From CAYVQF01 sp964454015 (GTDB lineage Bacteria > Myxococcota_A > Bradymonadia > UBA4248): DNA of 64,000 bases. Below the pieces are notes generated by a model. That model made no database searches and was not told the origin of the DNA. It saw nothing but the letters and a program-made list of their open reading frames with translations. Within the stretch, counting starts at the first letter, position 1. Each line of letters starts with the position of its first letter. This document shows positions 50,939 through 59,622 of this stretch, in pieces. Where the stretch lies: assembly GCA_964454015.1 (NCBI GenBank), contig CAYVQF010000001.1:124001-188000 (forward strand), read 5' to 3'. The translations under genes were made by a program, and so were the position numbers.

Positions 50939-51322
50939 TCAGCGAATGGCGTCCATGAGCGCCAGGAAGCGCGCGAGCCTGACCGGGTCGTGCGCCAAGC
51001 GCGCTTGCACTTCTAGGCTGTTGTCCAGCAGGCGGCCCATGACCTGCTGCAGACGGCGCTCGTAGCGGGCCTCGAGGCGGGTGCGCGCGTCGTCGCTGAG
51101 CTTGTCGATGGCGGCGCGGTCTCGTTGCCACTGGTCTTGGTGTTGGGCGATGAAGTCCTCCATGGCGCCGAGGAGGGCGTCGGGATCGTCCTTGTGGCGT
51201 TCCAGGAGCGCCTGGAGGCGGTCGAGGCGTTCAATGGTGCTCTCCAGTGGGTCGGGAGCACAGGCCGGGAGGAGCAGCGCGAGGAGGGCGCCCAAGAGAA
51301 TGAGGAGGCGGTGGTAACGCAT
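50939..51322 (-). CDS. Small lipoprotein with a helical body
   Basis: A 127-residue protein. A signal peptide (RLLILLGALLALLLP) ends in the lipobox ALLLPACA, so it is probably lipidated at Cys 21. The mature protein is almost all helix, highly charged, with heptad-like Leu spacing (ERLDRLQALLERHKDD and LEARYERRLQQVMGRLLD), consistent with coiled coil. No conserved motif is recognised. The ATG is at 51322; the stop lies 42 bp after the kinase gene's stop region on the same strand, so it may be the last gene of the kinase cluster. Confidence 0.6.
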   Translation of the reverse strand: MRYHRLLILLGALLALLLPACAPDPLESTIERLDRLQALLERHKDDPDALLGAMEDFIAQHQDQWQRDRAAIDKLSDDARTRLEARYERRLQQVMGRLLDNSLEVQARLAHDPVRLARFLALMDAIR

Positions 51323-51364
51323 AAGATTGAGACTTGTTGTCAGAGGCGTCCGCGTGGCGGGCAG

Positions 51365-53269
51365 CTAGGGCAGCAGGAGATCAGACTTGGGCTTCTTGTC
51401 GGATTTCTTCCCGCCGACTGGCAGCAATAGGTCACCAGGGTTGCGCGTGCTGCTGCTGCCCTTGTCGGCGGAGTCTTGGGGCGCGCTGTCGCGCGTGCCA
51501 CCGCGGGAGGTAGTGGTGCGTTTCTTGGTGCTCGTCGTTTCCGTCGCCACGGCCGTTTGGACCAGCACCACGTCGAGGCTCACGGTCTTGCCCGGGCCCA
51601 CCTCGACCTCACGTTGCCAAGTGACGAAGCCCTCGGCTTCGACGCTGAGGAGGTGCACGCCCGGGGGGACATCGAGCTCGAGGGGGAGCTCACCTCTGAC
51701 GACGTTGTCGATGGCGACGGTGGCCTTGGTTGGGCCACTGAGGCTGAGGCGCCCGGGGCTGCTCTGTTCGGCCAAGCTCTCGCGCAGGAGGCGGAGGCGC
51801 TCTGTGGCGAGGGGGTGGCCAGCGTCGCGGGCGATGACCTCTTCGTAGCCCTTGATGGCCGTAGGGATGTCACCCTCCTCATCGGCGCGCTGGGCGCTGC
51901 CGAGCAGGCGCCCGAGGGCGATGGCGTCGCGGTAATCAGCGGCCTCGGCCAAGAGCTCTGGTGAGTGCTTGAGGTCATCCGCGATGCCATCGAGGAGGAT
52001 TTCGGCCTTGCCCCACCGTTCGGCCTGTATTTCTTTAGCGACCTGTTGGAGGATCTCCGCGAGGGTGTCGTGCCGGTCAGCGGTGGCGCTGGCGGTGACC
52101 TTGGGGGCGGAGGGGGCCTCTGCTGGGGCGCGGACCAAGAACCACCACAGGGCCACGGCTGCGCCCGAGAGGAGCAGCGCCAGGACGAGGCCGAGCCACA
52201 GCATGGTGGCGCCGCTCTTCTTGGCGGTCGCAGCAGGCAAGGGATCGCGCGGCCGCAGGGTGGTCGCCTCGACGTCGTCGTCGTCGGTGTCCAGGCTCGG
52301 GCGCGGGGCGGCGGGTACGGGGGTGAACTCTGCCGAGCCCCAAGGCGCGCGGCCCAAGGGCGTGGTGACGAGCCCCGCGAAGGCGCTGAGCAGGGCGTTG
52401 GCGTCTTGGGGGCGGTTGTCGGGGTTCTTGGCGAGGCACTGGTCGACTAGGGCTGCGATGGCCGGCGGCACGTCGCTCTCTTTGGGCAAGAGGGTGGCCA
52501 AGGGCGGCGCCTCTTCGTTGACGTGCTTGTAGAGCAAGATGGCGTCGTTGGCCGCCTCGAAGGGCCGGCGGCCGCTGAGCATGATGGTGAAGAGGACGCC
52601 CAGGGCGTAGACATCGGAGCGGGGGTCGGAGACGCCGTTGAGGATCTGCTCGGGTGCCAGGAACGCGGCGGAGCCCACGAGGTGCTGCTCCTTGGTGACC
52701 TCGACGGGGCTCTGCACCAGCTTGGCCAGGCCAAAGTCCAATATTTTGACGAAGTTGGGCTCGCCTTCGAGCTCGCAGAGCATGATGTTGGCTGGCTTGA
52801 CGTCGCGGTGAATCAAACCGAGCTTGTGGGCTTCGCCGATCCCTTTGAGGATCTGGGCGGCGATGGCGAGGAAGTCGCGCAAGGGGAGCGGCCCCGTGCG
52901 CTTGAGGAAGCGCGAGAGCGTTTCGCCTTGGACATACTCCATGGCGATGAAGGCCAGCTCGCCGTCGCGACCGAAATCGAAAATGGTGACCACGTTGGGG
53001 TGCTGGAGGCGACTCAGACCGCGGGCTTCGCGCTCAAAGCGCGCCAGAGCGTTGGGGTCGTCGACCAGGTTGGGGGCCAAGACCTTGATGACCACGTTGC
53101 GGCTCAAGGTGCTTTGCTGGGCGAGATAGACCACGCCCATACCGCCGCGGCCAATGCGCTTGATGATCTCGTAGCGCCCAGCAATGGTGCGCCCTTGTAG
53201 CCCCATCAGGACGTCGTTGTCGCTCGTGGTTGCCGACGCTTCCGGCATTTCGTTGGGTTTTTCCGGCAC
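51365..53269 (-). CDS. Membrane Ser/Thr protein kinase with PEGA domain
   Basis: A 634-residue PknB-like protein. The kinase domain (residues about 30-300) has GRGGMGVVYLAQ, the Lys in NVVIKVLAP, HRDVKPANIM, LDFGLAKLV and LAPEQILNG, so it should be active. A membrane helix is at about 355-378 (WLGLVLALLLSGAAVALWWFL), followed by an extracytoplasmic region with TPR-like helices and a PEGA domain (TVAIDNVVRGELPLELDVPP then SVEAEGFVTWQREV), which usually binds surface or carbohydrate-like structures. The C-terminal 60 residues are rich in Thr/Ser/Lys and contain two DLLLP motifs, one near the very end. A pseudokinase gene lies 132 bp upstream on the same strand. Confidence 0.93.
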   Translation of the reverse strand: MPEKPNEMPEASATTSDNDVLMGLQGRTIAGRYEIIKRIGRGGMGVVYLAQQSTLSRNVVIKVLAPNLVDDPNALARFEREARGLSRLQHPNVVTIFDFGRDGELAFIAMEYVQGETLSRFLKRTGPLPLRDFLAIAAQILKGIGEAHKLGLIHRDVKPANIMLCELEGEPNFVKILDFGLAKLVQSPVEVTKEQHLVGSAAFLAPEQILNGVSDPRSDVYALGVLFTIMLSGRRPFEAANDAILLYKHVNEEAPPLATLLPKESDVPPAIAALVDQCLAKNPDNRPQDANALLSAFAGLVTTPLGRAPWGSAEFTPVPAAPRPSLDTDDDDVEATTLRPRDPLPAATAKKSGATMLWLGLVLALLLSGAAVALWWFLVRAPAEAPSAPKVTASATADRHDTLAEILQQVAKEIQAERWGKAEILLDGIADDLKHSPELLAEAADYRDAIALGRLLGSAQRADEEGDIPTAIKGYEEVIARDAGHPLATERLRLLRESLAEQSSPGRLSLSGPTKATVAIDNVVRGELPLELDVPPGVHLLSVEAEGFVTWQREVEVGPGKTVSLDVVLVQTAVATETTSTKKRTTTSRGGTRDSAPQDSADKGSSSTRNPGDLLLPVGGKKSDKKPKSDLLLP

Positions 53270-53401
53270 TTTCTCTACGCCTTGGTCTGACGCGTCACGA
53301 TCCTGGGTCGAAAATAGCCGTGGGGCAGGCCAGCGTCAACCAAGCCGACCACCATGGCGACAGCAACAAACGCTCGGGAGGGGCCTTGGTTCTGCTGGGG
53401 G

Positions 53402-56400
53402 TCAGAGACCGAGGCGTCGCTTGGCGATCTCGACCCCCTTCAAGGCCGCGTCACGGGTGTTGTCGTCCCGGGCCAGGGTGGCCGCTTCCTCGTAGGCGGC
53501 GAGGGCATCGGCGAAACGCTGGAGCTTGATGTAGGAGTTGCCGAGCTTGATCAGGTAGGAGGCCTCATTCTTGGCCAGCGCGGCAGCTTCGCGATAGAAC
53601 TCGGCCGCCTTCTCGAAGTCGCGCAGGTCCCAGTAGAGCTCGCCGAGGCCGAAGGTGGCGCGGGCGTGCTTAGGGCTCAGCGCCAGGGCCGCCTCAAAGG
53701 CCTCCTTGGCTTGGTCCCGCTCCTTGGCTTGGAGGTGGCGAAATCCCTGACTGACCCATTCGGCGCTCGTGGGGGTAGCGGCCTTGGTGGCTTGGGTGCG
53801 CGACGTGCTGCGTTCCGTACTGGTCTTTTCTTTGGGATCCACGGGCGTTGGGCGTGACGCGGTGGCTTCATCTTCCGGAGCGGGGGTAGGCGTGGCGGTG
53901 TCCTCTGCTGGGGGAGGGAGTAGAGCCTGGGCCACCGTCGGGTCTGGCGTCGGCTCTGCGGGCAGCTCGGCCGGGGGCGGCTCGGGATCGGGCGTCAGCG
54001 GTGTTGGCGTCGGATCGGGTGTCGGCGCTGGGGTAGCCTGCTCCGGCGCGGTGCTCTCGTCGGGCGCTGCCGGCGTCGCGGGTTCGGGCGTCGCGGAAGC
54101 GTCTACCAGGGCATCTGGGGTCAGGGCCGGCGCCGCGAGCGCTGTAGGTCCTGCGGCCGCGAGGAGGTCGTCGAAGAAGCGCAGGTGCATCTCCGCCTCT
54201 AGGGCCAGCGCTTGGTGAGCGCTGGCGCGCGCCGGGTCGGGCTCGAAAGCGGCGAGGTGACCGCGGATGAGGCGGGCTTGACCCCATGCGGCGTGGAAAC
54301 GGCGCGCGTCATCGAGGGTGCGGACGCGCTGGGCGGCGCCGACGGCGAAGCCCTGTAGTGTGGCATGACCGCTGCGCAGGAGGCCCTGACGTGGGCAAGC
54401 GAGCGGGGGGGCAGCAGGGTTCTGAGGTTGGGTCGCGGCCTGGAGGCGGCATTGGACCCAGGCGCCGAGGGCGAGGACATGGAAGGCCTGCCCGAGTTGC
54501 TGCAGGCGCAGGGTGTCGAAGTAGGATTGGGCCGTGTCGGCGCGGCTCTCGTAGTCCGAGGCCAGGGTATCGCCGCGCGTCAAGAAAAGGGCGCGGTGTT
54601 CTTCGTAATCGCTTTGGGTGGTCAAGGCGCGCAGGTCCATCAAGAGGAGGTGAGCCGAGTGGGAGGCCCCAAAGTCCCCGTTGTCGAGGGCTTGATGGAA
54701 GGCGCGCAAGGTGCTCTCGAGCTGGGCAGCCTTACGCTGGGCTTCCGCGTCCTCGCCAGGCGCGCTCCCTTCGTCAGTGGAGAACAGCAAGAAGGCCACG
54801 AAGATCCCGCAGAGGATGAGCACGGCGCCGATGACGATGGCCAGGGTGATGCGGCTGGCGCGTTTGGCTTGCTCGTCTGCCTCGTAGTCGAAGGCGACGC
54901 TGGGTAAGTCGTCGCCGCCCTTGGCGGAGAACCAGCCGTCGTCGTCGGCGGGATCGCTGCTGAGGTCGATGGGGTCGAGGGCTGAGGCGTCCTCCACTTG
55001 GCGCGGCTGGGCGGGCGTGATCTTGCGTTCCTGGCCACTTTTGGTGTGGCCGCCCTTGGCGCCTTTCTTGGTCTTGGATGACGTCGGTGGCGTGGTCTTG
55101 GCGGCGGCGTTCGGCAGCGCCGCCTTCTCCTCAGGGTCGCGCTCCCGCGTGGCGGCCTGTGCCTGTAGACGCAGGTCGTCGAGGATGGGCTGCTCACCCG
55201 TGCGGAAGCCGCGTTTGAGTTCGTGTTCCCGCTGCACCACCACCTGGGCCGGCAAGGTCGGGCTGAGGTCCTCTGCGGTGGCGGCGTCAGCGGCCGCTTT
55301 GTCAGTGGTTGCGGTGTCGGCGGTCGCGGTGTCGGCGGTCGCGGTGTCGGTGGTCGCGGTGTCGGTGGTCGCGGTGTCGGTGGTCGTGGTGTCGGTGGTC
55401 GCGGTGTCGGCGGTCGCGGTGTCGGCGGTCGCGGTGTCAGCGGTCGCAGTGTCAGCCGTTGCGGTGTCGGCGTCAGCGACGCCATCGCCCTCACCGCCCT
55501 CATCGTCTAGGAAAGAGGGGGCGGACATGAGCGCTGTTTGGCGGGGCTCTTGGCGATGGCTGTCGTCATCGGTGGCCACTTCCGTGTCATCTGGGGTCGA
55601 CGCCGCGAGGGCTTCGTCTTGGTGCTCATCGTAGGTGGGTGCGCGCGGGAGCTCGAGGGTGTTCGTCGTGACGAAGTTTGGGGGGCTGAGGTCGTGGCGC
55701 GTCGCAGACTCCGTCTCGGAGCCGAGGGGGGGCTTCTGTTCCAGCCCCGCGAGGATGGGTTCGAGATCGGCATTGGCGTGTCCGGGGACATCGTCGGGGA
55801 GAAAGCCATCTTCCTCGTCGGGGGAGGGTGGCGCGATGGAGGCGAGGGCGACGGCGAAGGCTTTGGTGGACTGGAAGCGCTCGTCTTCTTTTTTGGCGAG
55901 GCCGAGGGCGATGATGTCTTGGAGCCCCTCGGCGAAGGTGGCTTCGGGGCAGGCGAGCTGGACGGGGAGGGGATCTTCTTGGAGATGGCGGCGGAAGGCC
56001 ACGGGCGGAGGCGCAGCGAAGGGGGCTTTGCCGGTCAGGAGGTGGTAGAGCAGGGCGCTCACGGCGTAGACATCGCTGGTAGGGCTTGGCTGATGACCTT
56101 GGATGGCTTCAGGCGAGAGATAGTCGGCGAAGCCAGTGAAGAGGGCCGGGTTGTCGCCGACGATTTCGTGGGGCGAGGGGGGCAGGAGGACGCGCCACAA
56201 GGCGGCGTTGGTGACGCGCAGGATGCGTTTCCCGTTGGTGGTGCGTTCGATGAAGAGGGCCTCTGGGGTCAAGGCGCCGTGCACGAGGTCGAGCTTGTGG
56301 AGGGCGTCGAGGGCGTCGAGGAGCTGCCTGGCGATGGGGATGGCAGCTTGTTGAGAGAAGCGTTGGTGTTTCTGCAGGAGGTCCGGGAGGGGGTCTCCTT

Positions 56401-56803
56401 CGATCCACTCTTGAAAGATGAGGACGAGGCCGTCGTCGGTGCGTTCCGCATGAGGGATGCGGGCGATGGCGGGGTGTTGGATGGTTCGCAACGCTTTGAG
56501 ATCAGCGAGCAAGCGCTCCGTCCGCGTTGGGTCGATGCCGCGGTGGGGGTGAAGCACGCGGAGGGCGAAGGTGCGTTTGTCCTTGGTGACGCGAAAGAGG
56601 GTTCCCAGGGCATCCTGTTGCAGTCGTCTTTCCAGGCGATAGCCGACGACGTGGTCACCTTCGTCGAGGGTGAGGTCGGCGACTTGGGTCAGCTCATGGC
56701 CGTGGAAAGGGCAGAAACGAACGTCGTCCTGGAAGGACGAGAGGCAAAATGGGCAGGCTCTCAACTTGGGCTCCGCGAAGAGTAAAGTGCACCAGGATGG
56801 CAT
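53402..56803 (-). CDS. Zinc-ribbon Ser/Thr pseudokinase with TAD repeat, membrane helix and TPRs
   Basis: A 1133-residue protein. A zinc-ribbon-like motif (CPFCLSSF at residues 17-24, CPFHG at 31-35) opens it. A kinase-fold domain (about residues 55-320) follows, but its key residues are lost: the Gly loop reads LQQDALGTLFRV, the beta-3 Lys is Arg (FALRVLHP), the HRD region is VHGALTPEALF and DFG is replaced by VTNAALW. It should not phosphorylate by the usual mechanism. Next come a low-complexity linker, a pentapeptide TATAD-type repeat (listed separately), a membrane helix (LAIVIGAVLILCGIFVAFL) and, after a Pro/Thr/Ala-rich stretch, TPRs at the C-terminus (AFEAALALSPKHARATFGLG). The ATG at 56803 is chosen over the GTG 12 codons upstream. 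Confidence 0.85.
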   Translation of the reverse strand: MPSWCTLLFAEPKLRACPFCLSSFQDDVRFCPFHGHELTQVADLTLDEGDHVVGYRLERRLQQDALGTLFRVTKDKRTFALRVLHPHRGIDPTRTERLLADLKALRTIQHPAIARIPHAERTDDGLVLIFQEWIEGDPLPDLLQKHQRFSQQAAIPIARQLLDALDALHKLDLVHGALTPEALFIERTTNGKRILRVTNAALWRVLLPPSPHEIVGDNPALFTGFADYLSPEAIQGHQPSPTSDVYAVSALLYHLLTGKAPFAAPPPVAFRRHLQEDPLPVQLACPEATFAEGLQDIIALGLAKKEDERFQSTKAFAVALASIAPPSPDEEDGFLPDDVPGHANADLEPILAGLEQKPPLGSETESATRHDLSPPNFVTTNTLELPRAPTYDEHQDEALAASTPDDTEVATDDDSHRQEPRQTALMSAPSFLDDEGGEGDGVADADTATADTATADTATADTATADTATTDTTTTDTATTDTATTDTATADTATADTATTDKAAADAATAEDLSPTLPAQVVVQREHELKRGFRTGEQPILDDLRLQAQAATRERDPEEKAALPNAAAKTTPPTSSKTKKGAKGGHTKSGQERKITPAQPRQVEDASALDPIDLSSDPADDDGWFSAKGGDDLPSVAFDYEADEQAKRASRITLAIVIGAVLILCGIFVAFLLFSTDEGSAPGEDAEAQRKAAQLESTLRAFHQALDNGDFGASHSAHLLLMDLRALTTQSDYEEHRALFLTRGDTLASDYESRADTAQSYFDTLRLQQLGQAFHVLALGAWVQCRLQAATQPQNPAAPPLACPRQGLLRSGHATLQGFAVGAAQRVRTLDDARRFHAAWGQARLIRGHLAAFEPDPARASAHQALALEAEMHLRFFDDLLAAAGPTALAAPALTPDALVDASATPEPATPAAPDESTAPEQATPAPTPDPTPTPLTPDPEPPPAELPAEPTPDPTVAQALLPPPAEDTATPTPAPEDEATASRPTPVDPKEKTSTERSTSRTQATKAATPTSAEWVSQGFRHLQAKERDQAKEAFEAALALSPKHARATFGLGELYWDLRDFEKAAEFYREAAALAKNEASYLIKLGNSYIKLQRFADALAAYEEAATLARDDNTRDAALKGVEIAKRRLGL
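55300..55480 (-). repeat. Tandem 15-bp repeat encoding a TADTA/TTDTA pentapeptide
   Basis: On the plus strand units such as GCGGTGTCGGCGGTC recur about 11 times with single-base changes. On the coding strand they specify a run of Thr-Ala-Asp and Thr-Thr-Asp pentapeptides, an acidic, Thr-rich linker ahead of the membrane helix. Tandem repeats of this kind change copy number easily in frame. Confidence 0.85.
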
Positions 56804-57043
56804 CGTTTTGCATGAGGAGTGCTGCCTCCGAGGACGCACGGCGGCAATCTACCATAGGGCCGTAGGCGGGTGCAACGCAGCCCTGTGCCCGTCAAGGCTG
56901 GTGCGACTTGGTTAGAGCGTCTGTGAGGGAATGAATTTTGTGCTGTAAGCGTGGGGGACGGGCGGCGTTCAGTCCCCAGTGAGCGCAAGAAGGCAACGAA
57001 GTCGTTTGGATCGAAGGGCGATTTTTGCAGGTTTGGAGGACTT

Positions 57044-59605
57044 ATGAGTCGCAAGTTGAAGACGTGGCGCGGGACAGTGCCCAGGTGGCTGGCGGTATGG
57101 GGGGTGTGTGCCCTGGCAGCCTGCGCGGCTGGGCCGAGCATGGCACCGATGGAAACGCAAGGTCGGGCCGAAGAGATGATGGCGCCTGCGCCGGTTGCGG
57201 CGATGCAAGAGGCGATGTTGCCAGCGCTGCCGATGCTGCCGGGGATGGTGCTCGATGATATGGCGATGGCCGGGGAGATCGCGCTGGAGGCTGTGCCGGC
57301 CCAAGCCATGGCGATGGACCGTGAGGCCCGCATCGAAGAGGAGCGTGCAGAGAAGCGTGGCGTGGCCTGGGGTCTGGATCTCGATGATGGCTTGCCTGAT
57401 GAAGCGATGCGCGGTGCGCGGCGGCGTCCGGCGGCGGTGCCAGAGAAAGTCTATGCGCCGGTGCGCCAGTTTCCGGTGCCCGATTACAGTGTCCCCTACC
57501 GCGGTCCACGGGTGGATTTTCGCGAGACCGTGTATTGGCATCCGTCGGTGCGCACCAACGCGCAAGGGGAGGCGCAGGTTTCGTTCTATTTGTCTGATGG
57601 GGTGACCTCTTTTCGGGCCAGCGCCGAGGGCGTGGCGACGGGGGGGCGCTTGGTGCAGGGGGAGACGGTGATCGCGTCGAAGCTGCCCGTGTCTCTGGCG
57701 GTGCGGCTGCCGCTGGAGGTGACCCGGGGCGACGTGGTGGAGATCCCCATCGTGTTGGCCAACGACAGTACGCAGGCGCAGAAGGCGAACTTTGGCGCGA
57801 CCTTGGGCCCGGCTTTTCGCGTCGTGGCGCACGAGGTGCCCGAAGAGGTCAACATCGGTGCTGGCGAACGTTTGTCCTACTTCATTCGCGCCGAGGTGGT
57901 GGGCGACGGCTCGGTCGCTGCGCATGGTGAGGTGCGGGTGGCGGTGCAGGCCGGTGCCTTCGCCGATTTCGTACAGCGGACGATTTCGGTGGTGCCCGAG
58001 GGCTTTCCTTTTGCGGAGTCCTTCTCGGGGCGGCTCACACCCCAGGGGATTTCCCATGTGGTGTCTCTGGATCGGCCCCTGCCGGGGACCACGCAGGGGG
58101 TCTTGCGTTTCTATCCTTCGGCGGTGTCGTCACTGGTCTCGGGGACGGAGGCGATGGTTCGCGAACCCTATGGCTGCTTTGAGCAGGCGTCGAGCTCGAC
58201 CTATCCCAACATCATGATCATGGACTACCTGAGCCAAGGTGAGGAGGCGGATGTGGAGGTGTTGCAGCGCACCGCGGGCTATCTGGATCGCGGCTATGCG
58301 CTGCTGACGGGCTATGAGTCTCCGACGCAGGGCTATGAATGGTTCGGCGGGGACCCCGGGCATGAGGCGTTGACGGCGTATGGGCTGATGGAGTTCGTCG
58401 ATATGCAGAAGGTGCACGAGGTGGACAGCGAGATGATCGCGCGCACGGCGAATTGGCTCATGTCGCGGCGCGATGGCCAAGGGGGCTATCTGCGCAACCC
58501 GCGTGCGCTGGATTCCTTTGGGCGCGCTTCGGACGAAGTGACCAACAGCTACATCACCTATGCCTTGACGGAGGCCGGATTCACGGACATCCCCAAAGAG
58601 ATTGCCTATATAGAGTCGCTGGCCGGACGGAGCGAGGACCCCTATGTCTTGGCGCTGGCGGCGAACGTCCTGGTCAACGTCGCGCCGGGGAGCGCGCTGA
58701 CCGAGAGGACCATGAAGAAGCTCGTGGCGAAGCAGGGGAGCGATGGGGCGTTCCTTGGCGCGGATCATTCCGTGACGCGCTCTGGCGGAGGGGCGTTGGC
58801 CGTGGAGACGACGGCTCTGGCGGCGTTGGCCTTGATGAAATACGCGGAGCAGTCGACGCCCGCGATTGAGGCGGCCATTGGTTTCATCGCGAGCAACAAC
58901 GATGGTTGGGGTGGCTTCTATGCGACCCAGTCGACGGTGTTGGGGCTGAAGGCGCTGACGACTTTCATGAAGCGCTCGGCGCGGTTGCCAGCGGGGAGCG
59001 TGGCGGTGATATCGGTGGACGGCAAGGAGGTGGCGCGGCAGAGCTTCACGGGTGAGGAGAGCGGCGAGGTGACGTTGGATTCACTGGGCGCGCATTTCAC
59101 CGGTGGGCGGCACGAGGTGTCTTTGCGTTTGGAGGTGCCAGGTGGCGGCGACGGGGCGCAGCTCAACTATTCGCTGTTGGTGGCCTATAGGACGGGAGAC
59201 CCGCAGAGCAGCAAGGAGGCGGCGGTGCAGGTGTCGACGCGATTGTTGCGCCCGGAGGTGCCCCTGGGTGAGACGGTGCGCATGGAGGTGGAGGTTGAGA
59301 ACCGTCGCGACGCGGGGGTGCCCATGGCGCTGGCGCGGGTGGGGCTTCCGGGAGGGTTGAGTTTCCAGACGTGGCAGCTCAAGGAGCTGGTGGAGCGCGG
59401 GGTCATCGATTTTTACGAGACCCAGGCGCGGGAGGTGGTGTTGTACTTCCGCTCCATGCCGCCACTGGACAAGCGACAGATCCAATTGGATTTGATGGCG
59501 ATCATGCCGGGAAGCTATAAGGGTACGCCTTCGGCGGCCTATCTTTACTATACCAACGAGCATCGCCACTGGGCAGCGCCCGTGGCCATCACGGTGAGCC
59601 GCTGA
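57044..59605 (+). CDS. Alpha-2-macroglobulin family lipoprotein, thioester half
   Basis: An 853-residue lipoprotein. The lipobox is ALAAC (Cys about residue 26). Residues about 35-110 are very rich in Met and Ala (for example PAQAMAMDREARIEEERAEK), then comes the alpha-2-macroglobulin domain start (VDFRETVYWHPSVRTNAQGE, SFYLSDGVTSFRA). The thioester sequence GCFEQ is at residues 377-381, with Cys 378 and Gln 381 as the bond partners, followed by a helical thioester (TED) domain and final beta domains (GGRHEVSLRLEV). It traps or tags proteases or foreign proteins in the periplasm. The upstream MG domains of the usual single protein are missing here and encoded by the next gene. The ATG at 57044 follows TTGGAGGA. 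Confidence 0.88.
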   Translation: MSRKLKTWRGTVPRWLAVWGVCALAACAAGPSMAPMETQGRAEEMMAPAPVAAMQEAMLPALPMLPGMVLDDMAMAGEIALEAVPAQAMAMDREARIEEERAEKRGVAWGLDLDDGLPDEAMRGARRRPAAVPEKVYAPVRQFPVPDYSVPYRGPRVDFRETVYWHPSVRTNAQGEAQVSFYLSDGVTSFRASAEGVATGGRLVQGETVIASKLPVSLAVRLPLEVTRGDVVEIPIVLANDSTQAQKANFGATLGPAFRVVAHEVPEEVNIGAGERLSYFIRAEVVGDGSVAAHGEVRVAVQAGAFADFVQRTISVVPEGFPFAESFSGRLTPQGISHVVSLDRPLPGTTQGVLRFYPSAVSSLVSGTEAMVREPYGCFEQASSSTYPNIMIMDYLSQGEEADVEVLQRTAGYLDRGYALLTGYESPTQGYEWFGGDPGHEALTAYGLMEFVDMQKVHEVDSEMIARTANWLMSRRDGQGGYLRNPRALDSFGRASDEVTNSYITYALTEAGFTDIPKEIAYIESLAGRSEDPYVLALAANVLVNVAPGSALTERTMKKLVAKQGSDGAFLGADHSVTRSGGGALAVETTALAALALMKYAEQSTPAIEAAIGFIASNNDGWGGFYATQSTVLGLKALTTFMKRSARLPAGSVAVISVDGKEVARQSFTGEESGEVTLDSLGAHFTGGRHEVSLRLEVPGGGDGAQLNYSLLVAYRTGDPQSSKEAAVQVSTRLLRPEVPLGETVRMEVEVENRRDAGVPMALARVGLPGGLSFQTWQLKELVERGVIDFYETQAREVVLYFRSMPPLDKRQIQLDLMAIMPGSYKGTPSAAYLYYTNEHRHWAAPVAITVSR

Positions 59606-59622
59606 AGCGGGGAGGAAGGGCG

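Noticed and set aside
55300..55480. Tandem repeats considered as a CRISPR array
   Set aside because: Units are 15 bp, directly adjacent without spacers, and translate in frame within a gene.
55538..56785. Antisense open frame of 415 codons opposite the pseudokinase
   Set aside because: Gly/Glu/Asp-rich low-complexity translation without motifs; the minus-strand gene has zinc ribbon and kinase-fold features.
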